From NCBI GenBank assembly GCA_016719015.1, contig JADKAZ010000002.1, forward strand, positions 310,001 through 374,000: a DNA stretch of 64,000 nt. Direction: 5' to 3'. This stretch comes from Chitinophagaceae bacterium. Lineage in GTDB: Bacteria > Bacteroidota > Bacteroidia > Chitinophagales > Chitinophagaceae. The notes under the pieces were generated by a model. The model searched no databases, was not told the DNA's origin, and was given only the letters and a program-made list of their open reading frames with translations. Of this stretch, positions 25,316-33,764 are shown piece after piece (the first letter of the stretch is position 1; every line of letters begins with the position of its first letter). The position numbers and the translations under genes were made by a program.

Positions 25316-25686
25316 CAAAAAACAAGAGCACGGGTTTGGTGAGAATGGGAGGGATAGTTACAGTTGACAAAAGGGTTGGAAGATATTGTGCAATTACAGG
25401 ATGGCTGGTGGCCGGATAAACAGCCTTTTTGTGAATTTTGGTGATAACCGTATTCTTTATTATTCTTTAAATGGGGAGGCGCTGGATGAAATGGTTGAAC
25501 TCAAATTGAAAATAGGGAGAGAAACAATGATGAGAATTGGAGGAGATATGATTGCTGGGGTTACAGAGAAAGGGACGCTAAGACATTACATGTACAGTGG
25601 TATACAATAATTTCAATTTTGCCTATGCCAATAGTACCTGGTGGCTATTTGATAAAAATGAAAAAAAATGGTTTGGGTTTAAATAA
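25196..25686 (+). pseudogene. Frame-broken gene remnant downstream of the G-rich stretch
   Basis: An ATG at 25196 overlaps the upstream stop (ATGA), the usual operon spacing, but the reading frame enters the G-tract region and ends at a TGA near 25344. Coding-like segments then occur in different frames: GLEDIVQLQDGWWPDKQPFCEF near 25376-25441, VNFGDNRILYYSLNGEALDE and following from about 25430 to 25610, and NNFNFAYANSTWWLFDK to KWFGFK ending at the TAA at 25684-25686. Together they look like the C-terminal part of one beta-rich protein. Either the gene has decayed or the consensus here is wrong; the second is quite possible given the adjacent tract. No family recognised. Confidence 0.5.
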
Positions 25687-25699
25687 ACATCCTAAAAAT

Positions 25700-25727
25700 A
25701 ACAAAGCCTCCAAACGGAGGCTTTGTT
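25700..25727 (-). terminator. Bidirectional terminator between remnant and RRM gene
   Basis: AACAAAGCCTCC (25700-25711), loop AAAC, GGAGGCTTTGTT (25716-25727), a perfect 12-bp stem. On the minus strand it is followed by ATTTTTAGG, so it serves the RRM gene; it can also stop plus-strand transcription. Confidence 0.82.
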
Positions 25728-25733
25728 TATGAT

Positions 25734-26084
25734 TTAATAACGATTTCTGTCCCGGTTATAACCACCGCCTCCGTTACCTTTATTGTAGCCTCCGCCGCCG
25801 CTATTGCCACCGCCACCACGGTAACCACCGCCACCGCCACTCTGACGATCTTCGGCTTTTTTTACAACCAGCGGTTTTTTGCCTAATGAAATGTCATTCA
25901 GGTGCTCAATGGCTTCTTTTGCTTCTGCTTCAACGGGCATTTCCACAAAACCAAAACCACGGCTCTTTCCCGTTTCCCTGTCCATCGAAACTTTGGCAGA
26001 AGTAATAGTACCGAATTTTTCAAATATTTCTTCCAGTTCAGCATCATCAAGATCATAGGGGAGACCAGCTACAAAAAGTGTCAT
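25734..26084 (-). CDS. RRM RNA-binding protein with glycine-rich tail
   Basis: A 116-residue protein with one RNA recognition motif: RNP2 is LFVAGL (3-8) and RNP1 is RGFGFVEM (about 42-49), followed by a tail of Gly runs with Arg, Asn and Tyr (RGGGGNSGGGGYNKG). Such RRM-Gly proteins are common in Bacteroidota and cyanobacteria, are often cold-induced, and bind RNA broadly. I use the ATG at 26084 (MTLFVAGLPYD), where the RRM begins; an in-frame ATG at 26147 would add a non-conserved extension. It is transcribed alone, ending at the shared terminator. Confidence 0.93.
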   Translation of the reverse strand: MTLFVAGLPYDLDDAELEEIFEKFGTITSAKVSMDRETGKSRGFGFVEMPVEAEAKEAIEHLNDISLGKKPLVVKKAEDRQSGGGGGYRGGGGNSGGGGYNKGNGGGGYNRDRNRY

Positions 26085-26189
26085 ACAATTATTTTTTATA
26101 AAGGTACATAACTTAAGCCGCTTGTATAAGATGTTTAATACTGCCACTGAGATGGCGGCTTACTTTTTCAATTAAAACAACCCGTTTCT

Positions 26190-26432
26190 TTATCTGTCGA
26201 GATAGCGGCCGGAAAGAAACCCGATTATACCACCTGCTACCGCACCAAATGCTACCCAGGTTAGGTTTCCGTCGGTAGCAAAATAACCTACTGCTAACCC
26301 AAGGATAACCCCAACAATTGCAATAGTTCCGCTGATTTTTCCTTTTTTGGATTCAGCGGAAGGACCTTCCTGGCTATGCTGATATTGGCGAAGGTGTTCT
26401 TTATGCTTTTTACGATGGTGTGATCTGGCCAT
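26190..26432 (-). CDS. Small two-helix membrane protein
   Basis: An 80-residue protein: a His/Lys-rich cytoplasmic N-terminus (ARSHHRKKHKEHLRQYQHSQ), two Gly-rich membrane helices (about 33-52 and 57-75) separated by TDGNLTW, and a short basic end. I do not recognise a family. Ends of this kind resemble small glycine-zipper membrane proteins. It lies divergent from a plus-strand lipoprotein gene. Confidence 0.65.
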   Translation of the reverse strand: MARSHHRKKHKEHLRQYQHSQEGPSAESKKGKISGTIAIVGVILGLAVGYFATDGNLTWVAFGAVAGGIIGFLSGRYLDR

Positions 26433-26572
26433 TTTTTATTTGAAATTAATGAATCGAAACGGTAAAACATATGATGGCCAAATTATTTCCCTGAAATATA
26501 GGTTACATATTAATTGTTGGTTATTACCTATTACCGTAAACCAGCTTTTTATCATTTTTAAATATTTCATTT

Positions 26573-27043
26573 ATGAAAAACACAATTATTCTGGCCACTT
26601 TTAGTGTCCTTTTATTTACCTCCTGCTCTAAATCAGGTGTAGATGACAATGGTACTGGTAATACCACAGTAGTAGATGCGTCAGCGGTGCCACAAGCCTC
26701 CAGAACATCCTTTAACAATGATTTTAGCGGAGCCACAGGGGTTGAATGGCAACGTAACAGCAGTACCAGTTTCACTGTACAGTTTAACCATAGCAGCCAG
26801 CGTCATTCTGCCGGATACGATGATAGCGGCCACCAGTCATCACATAGTATTATATGCCTGGATGCACCTGTGCCACAAATAATATTGGATGCATTTCGTC
26901 AACGGTTCCCAACTGATAATGTGTATGAATGGAAGTTAAGGAATGATGGTACCTGGAAGGCTCATTTTATGCGGGGTACGGTGAAGTATGAAGCAACTTA
27001 TACTGCTGCGGGTTCATTACTTAAGTTTGAAAGAGCCTCTTAA
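26573..27043 (+). CDS. PepSY-like lipoprotein
   Basis: A 156-residue exported protein with lipobox LFTSC (Cys18). The mature part has two short units, VPQASRTSFNNDFSGATGVEW and VPQIILDAFRQRFPTDNVYEW, each with a F-x-x-x-[FY]-x-x-[AD]-x-x-[VE]-x-W pattern, the PepSY-like (DUF2874, BLIP-like) repeat found in many Bacteroidota secreted proteins. The function is not known; a role in binding or inhibiting periplasmic proteins has been suggested for the fold. A terminator closes the gene, so it is transcribed alone. Confidence 0.7.
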   Translation: MKNTIILATFSVLLFTSCSKSGVDDNGTGNTTVVDASAVPQASRTSFNNDFSGATGVEWQRNSSTSFTVQFNHSSQRHSAGYDDSGHQSSHSIICLDAPVPQIILDAFRQRFPTDNVYEWKLRNDGTWKAHFMRGTVKYEATYTAAGSLLKFERAS

Positions 27044-27064
27044 TTGTGTTATAAATAGAATTAT

Positions 27065-27098
27065 AAAAAACCGTCCTGTACACTCAGGCCGGTTTTTT
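27065..27098 (+). terminator. Intrinsic terminator of the PepSY-like gene
   Basis: AAAAAACCG-T-CCTG pairs with CAGG-C-CGGTTTTTT around TACACT, with one mismatch and a T6 end. Convergent with the next gene. Confidence 0.82.
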
Positions 27099-27134
27099 AT
27101 TACACCAATTTGAGTCTTGAACCACTATAAAAAA

Positions 27135-28229
27135 TTAATTAATGCCCAATTTGACTTTCAGGCTCTGTGGCAATGCTTGTTTGTTTACAAAAAGAATTAC
27201 TGTCTTTAACCGAAAATAATTTTCCTCCATGTACAGGTAGCCTTTGTATTTACTTAACCAGGTGCCCCAGGAGTTTTTAAGATAATACCATTTTTTGTTG
27301 TTATCATCTTTTCCAATACCAGCAAGGTGCAGCATGTGGTCTCTTTCAGTTATTTCTGACTTATAATTTTCCAATCGCTGCTGATCATAGCTGTATGAAG
27401 AATCGGGAAAAGAAGCATACCCCCCATAGTGATTGAACTCCTTCTCAGTAACATCGCCTTCCCAACCCACTGACCACCCTTTGTGCAGAGCGGTATCCAC
27501 CAGCATCAGCATATCATCAAGGCTGATATTGTAAAAACTGTCATTGGCCCAGTTATATTTATCAGTCAGTATAAATTGCTTGTATAGTGGCTGGTCGGCA
27601 AAGGAAACAAGTTCCACATAATCGTTACCAAATTTTACCACTTCCTCAGCAAATGTTTTTGGGGTGTATAATTTCTGCTGGAAAAAAAATTGTGCCGGCA
27701 CTTTACCGAGATATTTATCTAAAGTATCATTCATTTGCCCGAGAGAAGTAGCATCTAATTCAGTTACTCCATTATTGAGCAGTCCGTAGGTAAATCGTTT
27801 CATAGCTGTATCTAGCCCGGCATGATTATGACTGAATTGTTCATGAGGCCTTCCGTTATATACTTCTTCCGGCACCATACCATAATTATTTATTACCCGG
27901 ATGACATCATGAAATTGTCCGCCACCTTCATAATAGGTTTTCCCTTTCGTAGCCAGAAATTGTTTTGCCTTATCTATATAAGCATACCGGGCAATATACA
28001 TTTCAGAAAGATTAAGCCTGATATTATATCGCTTCAAAAGGTCACTCTCAAAGATTGAGTTGGTACCAAAAATCCAGCAAGTAGGGCTTTGGCTCTGGTC
28101 TTTTACGGGTGTACAGGTCACGGAATCTGTCAATTTGATTCCAATTGGAATGACAGGTTCCGAAGATGTCTGAGCATCAAGCAACCGGGAGGTAGCTATA
28201 AACAAGAAACTCAATGCCAATTTTCTCAT
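27135..28229 (-). CDS. Secreted C1-family cysteine peptidase (bleomycin hydrolase-like)
   Basis: A 364-residue exported papain-fold protease. The signal peptide ends near RLLDAQ. The oxyanion Gln and catalytic Cys lie in CTPVKDQSQSPTCWIFG, the catalytic His is probably in RDHMLHLAGIG, and the Asn is in YLKNSWGTW, so the triad is complete. The order and spacing fit the C1B group (aminopeptidase C / bleomycin hydrolase), but it is shorter than the usual 430-450 residues and has an export signal, so it probably works in the periplasm or outside. Substrate unknown. Transcribed alone on the minus strand. Confidence 0.88.
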   Translation of the reverse strand: MRKLALSFLFIATSRLLDAQTSSEPVIPIGIKLTDSVTCTPVKDQSQSPTCWIFGTNSIFESDLLKRYNIRLNLSEMYIARYAYIDKAKQFLATKGKTYYEGGGQFHDVIRVINNYGMVPEEVYNGRPHEQFSHNHAGLDTAMKRFTYGLLNNGVTELDATSLGQMNDTLDKYLGKVPAQFFFQQKLYTPKTFAEEVVKFGNDYVELVSFADQPLYKQFILTDKYNWANDSFYNISLDDMLMLVDTALHKGWSVGWEGDVTEKEFNHYGGYASFPDSSYSYDQQRLENYKSEITERDHMLHLAGIGKDDNNKKWYYLKNSWGTWLSKYKGYLYMEENYFRLKTVILFVNKQALPQSLKVKLGIN

Positions 28230-28375
28230 TGTTTTATAAATTACACACCCGAAAGCTAAGAAAGTGAGAGGTATAGCAGATACCCTGAAGAAGGTATTAA
28301 CTTTTTAACTTGAAAAAATATTCATTCGTATCACCCAGTTTCCGGATTTTTCATAATACAACGCTGTTGAATCTT

Positions 28376-28383
28376 TACCTTTG
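28376..28383 (+). promoter_or_regulatory. -7 promoter box of the thiolase gene
   Basis: TACCTTTG followed by CAACTC fits TAnnTTTG and lies 20 nt before the ATG at 28404, which implies a transcript leader of only about 13 nt. No TTTG -33 box at the usual distance. Confidence 0.45.
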
Positions 28384-28403
28384 CAACTCAAATCAAAAGC
28401 TAT

Positions 28404-29582
28404 ATGAAAGAAGTTTATATCATCTCCGCTGTTCGTACACCGATGGGAAGTTTTGGTGGTTCATTGAAAGATTTAACTGCTACCCAGTTAGGAGCAATTG
28501 CTATCAAAAGTGCGGTGGCAAAGGCAGGAATTAAACCGGAGCAGGTACAAGATGTGCTGATGGGCTGTGTGCTGCAGGCCAACCTGGGGCAGGCACCTGC
28601 AAGACAGGCAGCTAAATATGCTGGTTTGCCCAACGAGGTAAACTGTACAACCGTAAATAAAGTATGTGCCAGTGGAATGAAAGCTATTGCTCAAGCAGCT
28701 CAAAGTATTATGCTTGGCGATGCAGATATAGTAGTGGCAGGGGGTATGGAGAGTATGAGTAATGTTCCCTACTACAGCCCCAAATTAAGGTGGGGAAATA
28801 AATATGGTGATGTGGTACTCACTGACGGGTTATCAAAAGATGGGCTGACTGATGTATATGATGGCAAGGCAATGGGAAATGCAGCCGAACTTTGTGCTAG
28901 TACTTGTGGTATCAGTCGTGCAGACCAGGACGCTTTCGCCATTGATAGTTATAAAAGATCGCAGGCAGCATGGGAGAAAGGACTATTTACAAACGAAATA
29001 GTGCCGGTAGAGATACCACAACGTAAAGGAGATCCTGTTGTATTTGCAAAAGATGAAGAGCCATTTAATGTAAAATTTGATAAAATACCAACATTGAACC
29101 CTGCATTTGTAAAAGATGGTACAGTAACAGCTGCCAACGCCTCTACCATGAATGATGGAGCAGCTGCCTTAGTTTTAATGAGCAAAGAAAAAGCAGATGA
29201 ATTGGGACTGAAACCAATCGCCATTATTAAGTCATATGCAGATGCGGAACAGGCTCCGGAATGGTTTACTACTTCACCTTCTATCGCTGTGCCAAAAGCA
29301 GTAGCAAAAGCTGGTTTGAAAATGGAAGATATCAGCTATTGGGAATTAAATGAAGCATTTGCAGTGGTCGGAATAGAAAATACCAAACGAATGAAACTTG
29401 ACCCCGCAACAGTAAATGTACATGGTGGTGCAGTTTCATTAGGTCATCCATTGGGTTGTAGTGGTGCCAGAATTATTGTTACGCTGATAAATGTATTGAA
29501 AGCAAACAATGCAAAGTATGGTGCTGCTGGAATTTGCAATGGAGGTGGTGGTGCCTCAGCCATGGTGATTGAGAGTGTTTAG
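28404..29582 (+). CDS. Acetyl-CoA C-acetyltransferase (thiolase)
   Basis: A biosynthetic-type thiolase that condenses two acetyl-CoA to acetoacetyl-CoA, or the reverse. The 392-residue length is typical of cytosolic thiolase II. The acyl-accepting Cys88 is in NKVCASGMKAI, the second catalytic group is in GHPLGCSGARI, and the C-terminal Cys is in CNGGGGASAMV; ELNEAFAVVG supplies the fourth conserved element. It stands alone with its own -7 box and strong terminator; no ketone-body or fatty-acid oxidation genes are adjacent. Confidence 0.95.
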   Translation: MKEVYIISAVRTPMGSFGGSLKDLTATQLGAIAIKSAVAKAGIKPEQVQDVLMGCVLQANLGQAPARQAAKYAGLPNEVNCTTVNKVCASGMKAIAQAAQSIMLGDADIVVAGGMESMSNVPYYSPKLRWGNKYGDVVLTDGLSKDGLTDVYDGKAMGNAAELCASTCGISRADQDAFAIDSYKRSQAAWEKGLFTNEIVPVEIPQRKGDPVVFAKDEEPFNVKFDKIPTLNPAFVKDGTVTAANASTMNDGAAALVLMSKEKADELGLKPIAIIKSYADAEQAPEWFTTSPSIAVPKAVAKAGLKMEDISYWELNEAFAVVGIENTKRMKLDPATVNVHGGAVSLGHPLGCSGARIIVTLINVLKANNAKYGAAGICNGGGGASAMVIESV

Positions 29583-29607
29583 CTGTCATGACATCTATAA
29601 AGTTTAC

Positions 29608-29637
29608 AACCTCCCGGAAATTCGGGAGGTTTTTTTT
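29608..29637 (+). terminator. Intrinsic terminator of the thiolase gene
   Basis: AACCTCCCG (29608-29616), loop GAAATT, CGGGAGGTT (29623-29631), then six further Ts. Confidence 0.9.
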
Positions 29638-29675
29638 ACCATAAGTAAATGGGGAGCAGTATTCCGATGCAACTG

Positions 29676-29706
29676 TTTCAACCAATAAGTCGTTTTGATA
29701 ATTTTG
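29676..29706 (+). promoter_or_regulatory. Promoter of the GNAT gene, possibly leaderless
   Basis: TTTC (29676-29679), 19-nt spacer, TAATTTTG (29699-29706). The spacing is the Bacteroidota optimum, with one mismatch in the -33 box. The ATG at 29712 starts only 6 nt after the -7 box, about where transcription would begin. Confidence 0.55.
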
Positions 29707-29711
29707 CAGCT

Positions 29712-30260
29712 ATGTTAACGATCCGATTTGCTACAATAAACGATGCCGAACTGATAGCTGATATAAGTCGCCAGACTTTCTATGAAACGTTTGCTCCGCT
29801 AAACGGAAAGGAAAACATGGACCAATTTATGAACGATCAGTTTACCAGGGAAGTACTGATAAATGAAGTAGGGGAGGCTGATAATATTTTTTTGCTGGCT
29901 TTTGATGACAAAAATCCGGTTGGCTATGTAAGGCTACGGGAAAAAAATGCTCCCACAGAACTCAACAATATTGATGTGATTGAAATTGCCAGGATATATG
30001 TTACCGCAAATGATGTCGGGAAAGGAGTGGGCAAAGCATTAATGCAGGAATGTATTAAAATCGCCATAGAAAAGGGGAAGGAATATATTTGGCTCGGAGT
30101 TTGGCAAGAGAACCACCGGGCCATCAATTTTTATGAAAAATGGGGCTTTGAAAAATTTACCACCCATCTGTTTATGCTGGGTGATGACCCGCAAACCGAC
30201 TGGCTGATGAAAAAATCAATTTCTGGACTATCTATTCACAATTTCTCCATTCAGAAATAA
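29712..30260 (+). CDS. GNAT-family N-acetyltransferase
   Basis: A 182-residue acetyltransferase with the GNAT fold: TIRFATINDAELIADISRQ at the N-terminus, the acetyl-CoA-binding segment ARIYVTANDVGKGVGKALMQE (motif A, with the V/G-x-G-x-G/A loop) and the C-terminal WLGVWQENHRAINFYEKWGF (motif B). The acceptor is unknown. I take the ATG at 29712; the frame is open further upstream to 29649 but that part has no conserved content and overlaps the promoter. Confidence 0.9.
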   Translation: MLTIRFATINDAELIADISRQTFYETFAPLNGKENMDQFMNDQFTREVLINEVGEADNIFLLAFDDKNPVGYVRLREKNAPTELNNIDVIEIARIYVTANDVGKGVGKALMQECIKIAIEKGKEYIWLGVWQENHRAINFYEKWGFEKFTTHLFMLGDDPQTDWLMKKSISGLSIHNFSIQK

Positions 30261-30272
30261 ACTTTAAATTTG
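30242..30272 (+). promoter_or_regulatory. Promoter of the secreted-protein gene at 30287
   Basis: TTTC (30242-30245), 19-nt spacer, TAAATTTG (30265-30272); same architecture as the GNAT promoter and overlapping the end of the GNAT gene. The predicted leader is about 8 nt. Confidence 0.55.
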
Positions 30273-30286
30273 ATATATTTTCAAAA

Positions 30287-30895
30287 ATGAAAACAATTAA
30301 AAGCCTCCGGATATTTTTTTTACTACTTCTTTTTGTCCCATTACTTTCTTACTCACAAAATAAAGATGTCTTCATCAGGATTGTCCAGGATGAATCAATA
30401 TCGCTTAATGATTTTCAAACAAATCTTACATTAAAAAAGAAAGCGTTTAAGTTTCAGATAATGCTGCAAAACGTTCCCGGCGTTTATGTTTTTGCGAGCA
30501 TCCGGGACTCTGTTTACCGCTACACAGAAAACAGCCCTATCCGTGACTTTTCATACCTCCAGCTATTGGAGTTAAGAGATGAAGACCACTTTAATATGAA
30601 CAGGGAATTAAATATCAGCGAAACCGGCTGGTCATATTGGTTTTATAATGATAGCGCAACATGGCACCCTTTTAATCGAAAAGTAACTGGTCTTGGTGAT
30701 AACCGTATTATCTGTACAAAGCAAATCAAGCATTTGTATGATGTGGCGGATGGGCAGCAGATAAAATTAAAATCTATTGAAACTCCGCTTTATCTTTTCT
30801 TCATTGCCATAAAGGATTATGATGCCAATGGCAAACCAATTTCTGAATTAATGCGGCGCAAGGTGAAAATTGAATGGACTAATAGTGAGGAATAG
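30287..30895 (+). CDS. Secreted protein of unknown function
   Basis: A 202-residue exported protein. The signal peptide has a long hydrophobic run and ends near LLSYSQ. The mature part is Trp/Tyr rich in the middle (SETGWSYWFYNDSATWHPF) and has no motif I recognise. No cysteines except one pair of isolated residues, no lipobox. It has its own near-consensus promoter. Confidence 0.6.
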   Translation: MKTIKSLRIFFLLLLFVPLLSYSQNKDVFIRIVQDESISLNDFQTNLTLKKKAFKFQIMLQNVPGVYVFASIRDSVYRYTENSPIRDFSYLQLLELRDEDHFNMNRELNISETGWSYWFYNDSATWHPFNRKVTGLGDNRIICTKQIKHLYDVADGQQIKLKSIETPLYLFFIAIKDYDANGKPISELMRRKVKIEWTNSEE

Positions 30896-30912
30896 CTTTC
30901 TTGACGACTGTA

Positions 30913-31223
30913 TTTCGGGAATTAGAGTTTGCCGATATTGCTACAAGTAAAAAAGTTTATAAGTGTATTTTTTTCTAGGCTGTTCACCGTAAATTGGTTT
31001 TACGAGCTTATGAAATACATGCCGACCAATTAAACTGCTGATGCAAAAACTGGCCGGTTGGTGGGATAATGAGAACAAACCTCCAAGGATTATAAAATTA
31101 CTAAGGTAAATTTCCAGCACCGCCATAGTAAATTTTCAAAGTCTCTATCGCACTAAATACGGAAAATCACCGTTTACAAGAGTTGTCAGCAACTATTTTA
31201 AAACAAAAAAAGTCAAGGATTAA
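30913..31223 (+). pseudogene. Possible decayed AraC-type regulator
   Basis: In the 388-nt gap before the next gene, coding-like text occurs in two frames with stops: FRELEFADIATSKKVYK and AVHRKLVLRAYEIHADQL in one, then KLAGWWDNENKPPRIIKLLR, a stop, and ISSTAIVNFQSLYRTKYGKS in another, ending at TAA 31221-31223. The last segment, NFQSLYRTKYGKSPF, has the look of the second helix-turn-helix of AraC-family proteins. The reading is by eye and could be chance. Confidence 0.35.
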
Positions 31224-31283
31224 ACCTACAGGCTTTATTATTGTCTTTGGACAGTTATTATATTTTAATAAAACAAACCTTTT

Positions 31284-32210
31284 ATGAAAGCAAAACTTCT
31301 TTACGTTGGGGCCATTATTCTATCCTTTTCATTTCTTTTCACGGCCTGTCAAAAGGATACGGCAACCGGGAATGATTATACTGCTGAAACAACCACTCAT
31401 TCTGATGACCAGTCTCGTTTCTCCGGTGAGATGGACGCTGCGGCCAATGATGCAAATGCAGCTATTGAGGCTACAGCTGGTTTTGCGGGTCGTTCAGAAA
31501 GCATTCAGTCTATTTGTGATGCCACAATTGCGGTGGATACTTTTAGTAATCCACGGACAATCACTATTACCTATAATGGAACCAATTGCCTGGGAAACCG
31601 CACCCGTACCGGCGTAATCGTTCTATCAATGGCACAAGGTGTTCGTTGGAAAAATGCCGGGGCTGTAATCAATGTAACCTTTCAGAATTTTAAAATTACC
31701 CGTTTGAGTGATAATAAAAGCATTACCATTAACGGAACACAATCTCATACGAATGTTAGCGGTGGCTTGTTAATTAATTTGCCAACTCTAAATACTATCA
31801 CACATACAATAACCAGTAGCAATATGTCGGTGACTTTTGATAATGGGTCACAAAGAACATGGCAGGTAGCAAGACAAAGAGTATTTACTTACAATAATGG
31901 TATTGTTATTACCTCTACCGGCACACAAACGGTTGGGGGTGTAACTGGCGTTGCTGAATGGGGTACCAATCGTTTCGGCAACACATTTACTACCGCTATA
32001 ACCCAGCCATTGGTGTTACGGCAGGATTGTAACTTCCGCCTGGTAAGTGGAAAGCTGGAACATGCGGCAACAGTAATCAATGCTTCTGTTACGTTTGGTC
32101 TTAATGCAGCAGGTAACCCAACATCATGCCCGGGTATTGGAAGTTATTTTATGAAAATTGAATGGACGGGCCCTGCAGGAATACCCCGTGTTGTAATTTT
32201 ACCTTATTAA
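31284..32210 (+). CDS. Lipoprotein of unknown function
   Basis: A 308-residue exported protein with lipobox LFTAC (Cys22). After a Thr/Asp-rich linker the protein is beta-rich with many Thr, Asn and Ile residues (RTITITYNGTNCLGNRTRTG, ITRLSDNKSITINGTQSHTN), typical of uncharacterised Bacteroidota surface lipoproteins. No catalytic motif seen. A strong terminator follows. Confidence 0.65.
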   Translation: MKAKLLYVGAIILSFSFLFTACQKDTATGNDYTAETTTHSDDQSRFSGEMDAAANDANAAIEATAGFAGRSESIQSICDATIAVDTFSNPRTITITYNGTNCLGNRTRTGVIVLSMAQGVRWKNAGAVINVTFQNFKITRLSDNKSITINGTQSHTNVSGGLLINLPTLNTITHTITSSNMSVTFDNGSQRTWQVARQRVFTYNNGIVITSTGTQTVGGVTGVAEWGTNRFGNTFTTAITQPLVLRQDCNFRLVSGKLEHAATVINASVTFGLNAAGNPTSCPGIGSYFMKIEWTGPAGIPRVVILPY

Positions 32211-32229
32211 TATTAGACTTCATAATAAC

Positions 32230-32261
32230 AAACCGTTCTGTACCAGTGGAACGGTTTTTTT
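32230..32261 (+). terminator. Intrinsic terminator of the lipoprotein gene
   Basis: AAACCGTTC (32230-32238), loop of ten, GAACGGTTT (32249-32257), then four more Ts. It separates the lipoprotein gene from hutI. Confidence 0.85.
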
Positions 32262-32313
32262 GTTTTGTACAAGGTTGGGCTTAGTGGTTTTTTACAAGTA
32301 AATTAGCAGTGTT

Positions 32314-33555
32314 ATGCCAGCCACTATAATCACCAACATAAAAAGCCTTGTCAATATCCGCACAGAAAACCAACTTTTACGGGGATTGCAACTGGCTCAA
32401 CTACCTTGTATTGAGAATGCCTACATTGTTATTGAGAATGGAATAATTGCGGAGTATGGTAAAATGGACCAATTGGGATGGACTGATAATACTAATGATA
32501 ATTTAATAGATGCAGAAGGCCAGTTCGTACTTCCTGCCTGGTGCGATAGCCACACACATCTTATATTTGCTGCCAGCCGTGAAGAAGAGTTTATTGATAA
32601 AATAAAGGGGGTGACTTATGCAGAAATTGCAGCAAAGGGTGGTGGCATACTTAATTCTGCTAAAAGAATTGCAGCAACCAGTGAAGGGGATTTGCTACGT
32701 TCAGCCCAAAGGCGATTACAGGAAGTCATTCAATTGGGGACTGGTGCAATAGAAATTAAAAGCGGATATGGGTTGACAGTAGAAGGAGAGCTGAAGATTC
32801 TAAGGGTGATCAAAAAACTAAAAGCAATTTCTCCAATTCCTGTCAAAGCGACTTTTCTGGGTGCCCATACTTATCCTGCAGAATATAAAGAAAATCACCA
32901 GGGATATATTGACAGTATAATAAATGAAATGCTCCCGGTTATTGCTACAGAAGAACTGGCAGACTACATCGATGTATTTTGTGAAACTGGTTTTTTTTCC
33001 CCGGAGGAAACAGAAACGATTTGCAGGGCAGGTATGCATTATGGATTGAAACCAAAGATCCATGCTAACCAACTTCATTTATCAGGTGGTACACAAGTGG
33101 GAGTAAAACTGGGAGCCATTAGTGTAGACCATTTAGAAACAATGGATGATGATGCAATAAAAGCACTGGCTAATTCAAATACGATTGGTACACTTTTGCC
33201 AACTGCTGCTTTTTTTCTACGGATGCCCTTTCAACCGGCCAGGGCATTGCTTGATGCCGGCTGTGCTATTGCACTGGCAACAGATTTTAATCCAGGGTCA
33301 TCACCATCCGGCAACATGAATTTAGTTATTGCTATGAGTTGCATCCAAATGAAAATGCTGCCGGAGGAAGCCATTAATGCCGCCACTCTCAATGGGGCTT
33401 ATGCGATGGAAGTGCAAGAGGAACTAGGAAGTATCACCGTTGGTAAAAAAGCTAATCTCATTTTTACCAAAACGATACCTTCATTGCCTTATCTTGCTTA
33501 TGCTTTTGGTTCAAACAACATAGATAAGGTGATGATAAATGGAGAATTCTTTTAG
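32314..33555 (+). CDS. hutI: Imidazolonepropionase
   Basis: HutI opens the ring of imidazolone-5-propionate to N-formimidoyl-glutamate, step 3 of histidine degradation. The 413-residue amidohydrolase has the metal motif CDSHTHLIFAASREEEF, the substrate-binding GAIEIKSGYGL and the ligand His in KIHANQLHLSGG, followed by ISVDHLE and TDFNPGSSPSGN. The next steps, FtcD and HutG, are encoded 8 kb further on; HutH and HutU are not in the window. The start at 32314 gives the normal N-terminus. Confidence 0.95.
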   Translation: MPATIITNIKSLVNIRTENQLLRGLQLAQLPCIENAYIVIENGIIAEYGKMDQLGWTDNTNDNLIDAEGQFVLPAWCDSHTHLIFAASREEEFIDKIKGVTYAEIAAKGGGILNSAKRIAATSEGDLLRSAQRRLQEVIQLGTGAIEIKSGYGLTVEGELKILRVIKKLKAISPIPVKATFLGAHTYPAEYKENHQGYIDSIINEMLPVIATEELADYIDVFCETGFFSPEETETICRAGMHYGLKPKIHANQLHLSGGTQVGVKLGAISVDHLETMDDDAIKALANSNTIGTLLPTAAFFLRMPFQPARALLDAGCAIALATDFNPGSSPSGNMNLVIAMSCIQMKMLPEEAINAATLNGAYAMEVQEELGSITVGKKANLIFTKTIPSLPYLAYAFGSNNIDKVMINGEFF

Positions 33556-33764
33556 TTAGAATAAATCTGGTGTTATACATCAAAACACTTTTAATGATGC
33601 TGGTTTATTTGGGCTACATGCAAGTAACTCATCCAGGTTTACATGAAATAGTTTATCGATAATTGCTACTATCGTTTTTGTTTGAAAAATATTTTCAATT
33701 TTTCATTTAAACCAATTTAACTTTATTTGTATTAATTAATACTTAGCACTTAAAGTATCCGGAT

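Noticed and set aside
25210..25419. Glycine/tryptophan-rich ORF over the G-tract stretch
   Set aside because: Product is only a readout of G runs; no coding character before about 25310.
30941..31126. Minus-strand ORF in the gap after 30895
   Set aside because: Composition and lack of signals give no support; the plus-strand AraC-like reading explains the region better.
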